The notes under the pieces are model-generated. The model did not search any database and was not told the DNA's origin. It saw only the letters and a program-made list of their open reading frames with translations. Positions 6,396 through 6,506 of a stretch of DNA of 6,506 nt are shown here, piece after piece (position 1 is the first letter of the stretch; every line of letters starts with the position of its first letter). The translations under genes were made by a program, and so were the position numbers. This stretch comes from Planctomycetota bacterium (GTDB taxonomy: Bacteria > Planctomycetota > Phycisphaerae > WQYP01), in assembly GCA_021826605.1 (NCBI GenBank), contig JAKAZF010000165.1, positions 1 through 6,506 on the forward strand, given 5' to 3'.

Positions 6396-6424
6396 TTGAC
6401 CGCTATGCCCTGACCGCGTATCTT
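6396..6424 (+). promoter_or_regulatory. Possible sigma-70-type promoter toward the right edge
   Basis: TTGACC (6396-6401) and TATCTT (6419-6424) are separated by 17 bases, matching 5/6 and 4/6 of the consensus. It would serve a gene beyond the window. Downstream, AAGGCCGG (6448-6455) can pair with CCGGCTTT (6480-6487), a possible leader hairpin. No gene is supported in 6317-6506; a 20-codon frame from 6427 to 6489 lacks a ribosome-binding site. Confidence 0.4.
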
Positions 6425-6506
6425 CAATGGGCTATACATTCGCCGAGAAGGCCGGTTTGATGGTTGTCATTCCGGTACGCCGGCTTTGAGTGCAGCAGGC
6501 CACGCC

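Noticed and set aside
6427..6489. A 20-codon frame (MGYTFAEKAGLMVVIPVRRL) near the right edge
   Set aside because: It looks mildly protein-like but has no Shine-Dalgarno sequence and is too short to support as a gene.

Overview
The window looks like a chromosomal segment of a Planctomycetota bacterium (Phycisphaerae-like) or a close PVC relative. The call rests on the combination of gene types: exosortase-sorted (PEP-CTERM) surface proteins, a dockerin-like EF-hand pair in a non-cellulosomal enzyme, and a pseudopilin-like protein carrying the H-X9-DG motif. Base composition is moderate (slightly GC-rich). All four genes lie on the + strand, and every product is predicted to leave the cytoplasm.

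Layout. (1) From the left edge to 2147 is the 3' part of a secreted GH13 alpha-amylase-like gene, open at the window edge. It is followed by beta-sandwich-like regions, a degenerate dockerin and a canonical VPEP-type PEP-CTERM tail. (2) At 2169-3242, 21 bases downstream and behind a very strong Shine-Dalgarno sequence, is a prepilin-type / H-X9-DG protein, probably in the same transcript. A strong intrinsic terminator at 3276-3309 ends this unit. (3) At 3502-5079 is a periplasmic HtrA/DegP-type serine protease with an intact His-Asp-Ser triad and two PDZ domains. It has its own leader with inverted repeats and its own terminator (5107-5143). (4) At 5550-6230 is a small secreted protein resembling the 'choice-of-anchor E' group, with a non-canonical PLPGS anchor instead of PEP, ended by a bidirectional-looking terminator (6265-6302).

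The most striking non-coding signal is in the 406-base gap before gene 4. A -24/-12 (sigma-54) promoter matches all 11 fixed consensus bases (TGGCACG-N4-TTGC). A symmetric interrupted dyad (GGACA-N3-TGAC-N7-GTCA-N3-TGTCC) is centred about 117 bases upstream of the predicted transcript start, where sigma-54 enhancer-binding proteins usually bind. Sigma-54 control of an exosortase target fits what is known of PrsK/PrsR-linked PEP-CTERM systems in Gram-negative bacteria, but the link here is inferred.

Together the genes suggest a cell-envelope and export theme: a surface-anchored glucan-active enzyme, a pseudopilin-like partner, an envelope quality-control protease and an inducible surface protein. 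I saw no tRNA, rRNA, CRISPR array or insertion sequence.
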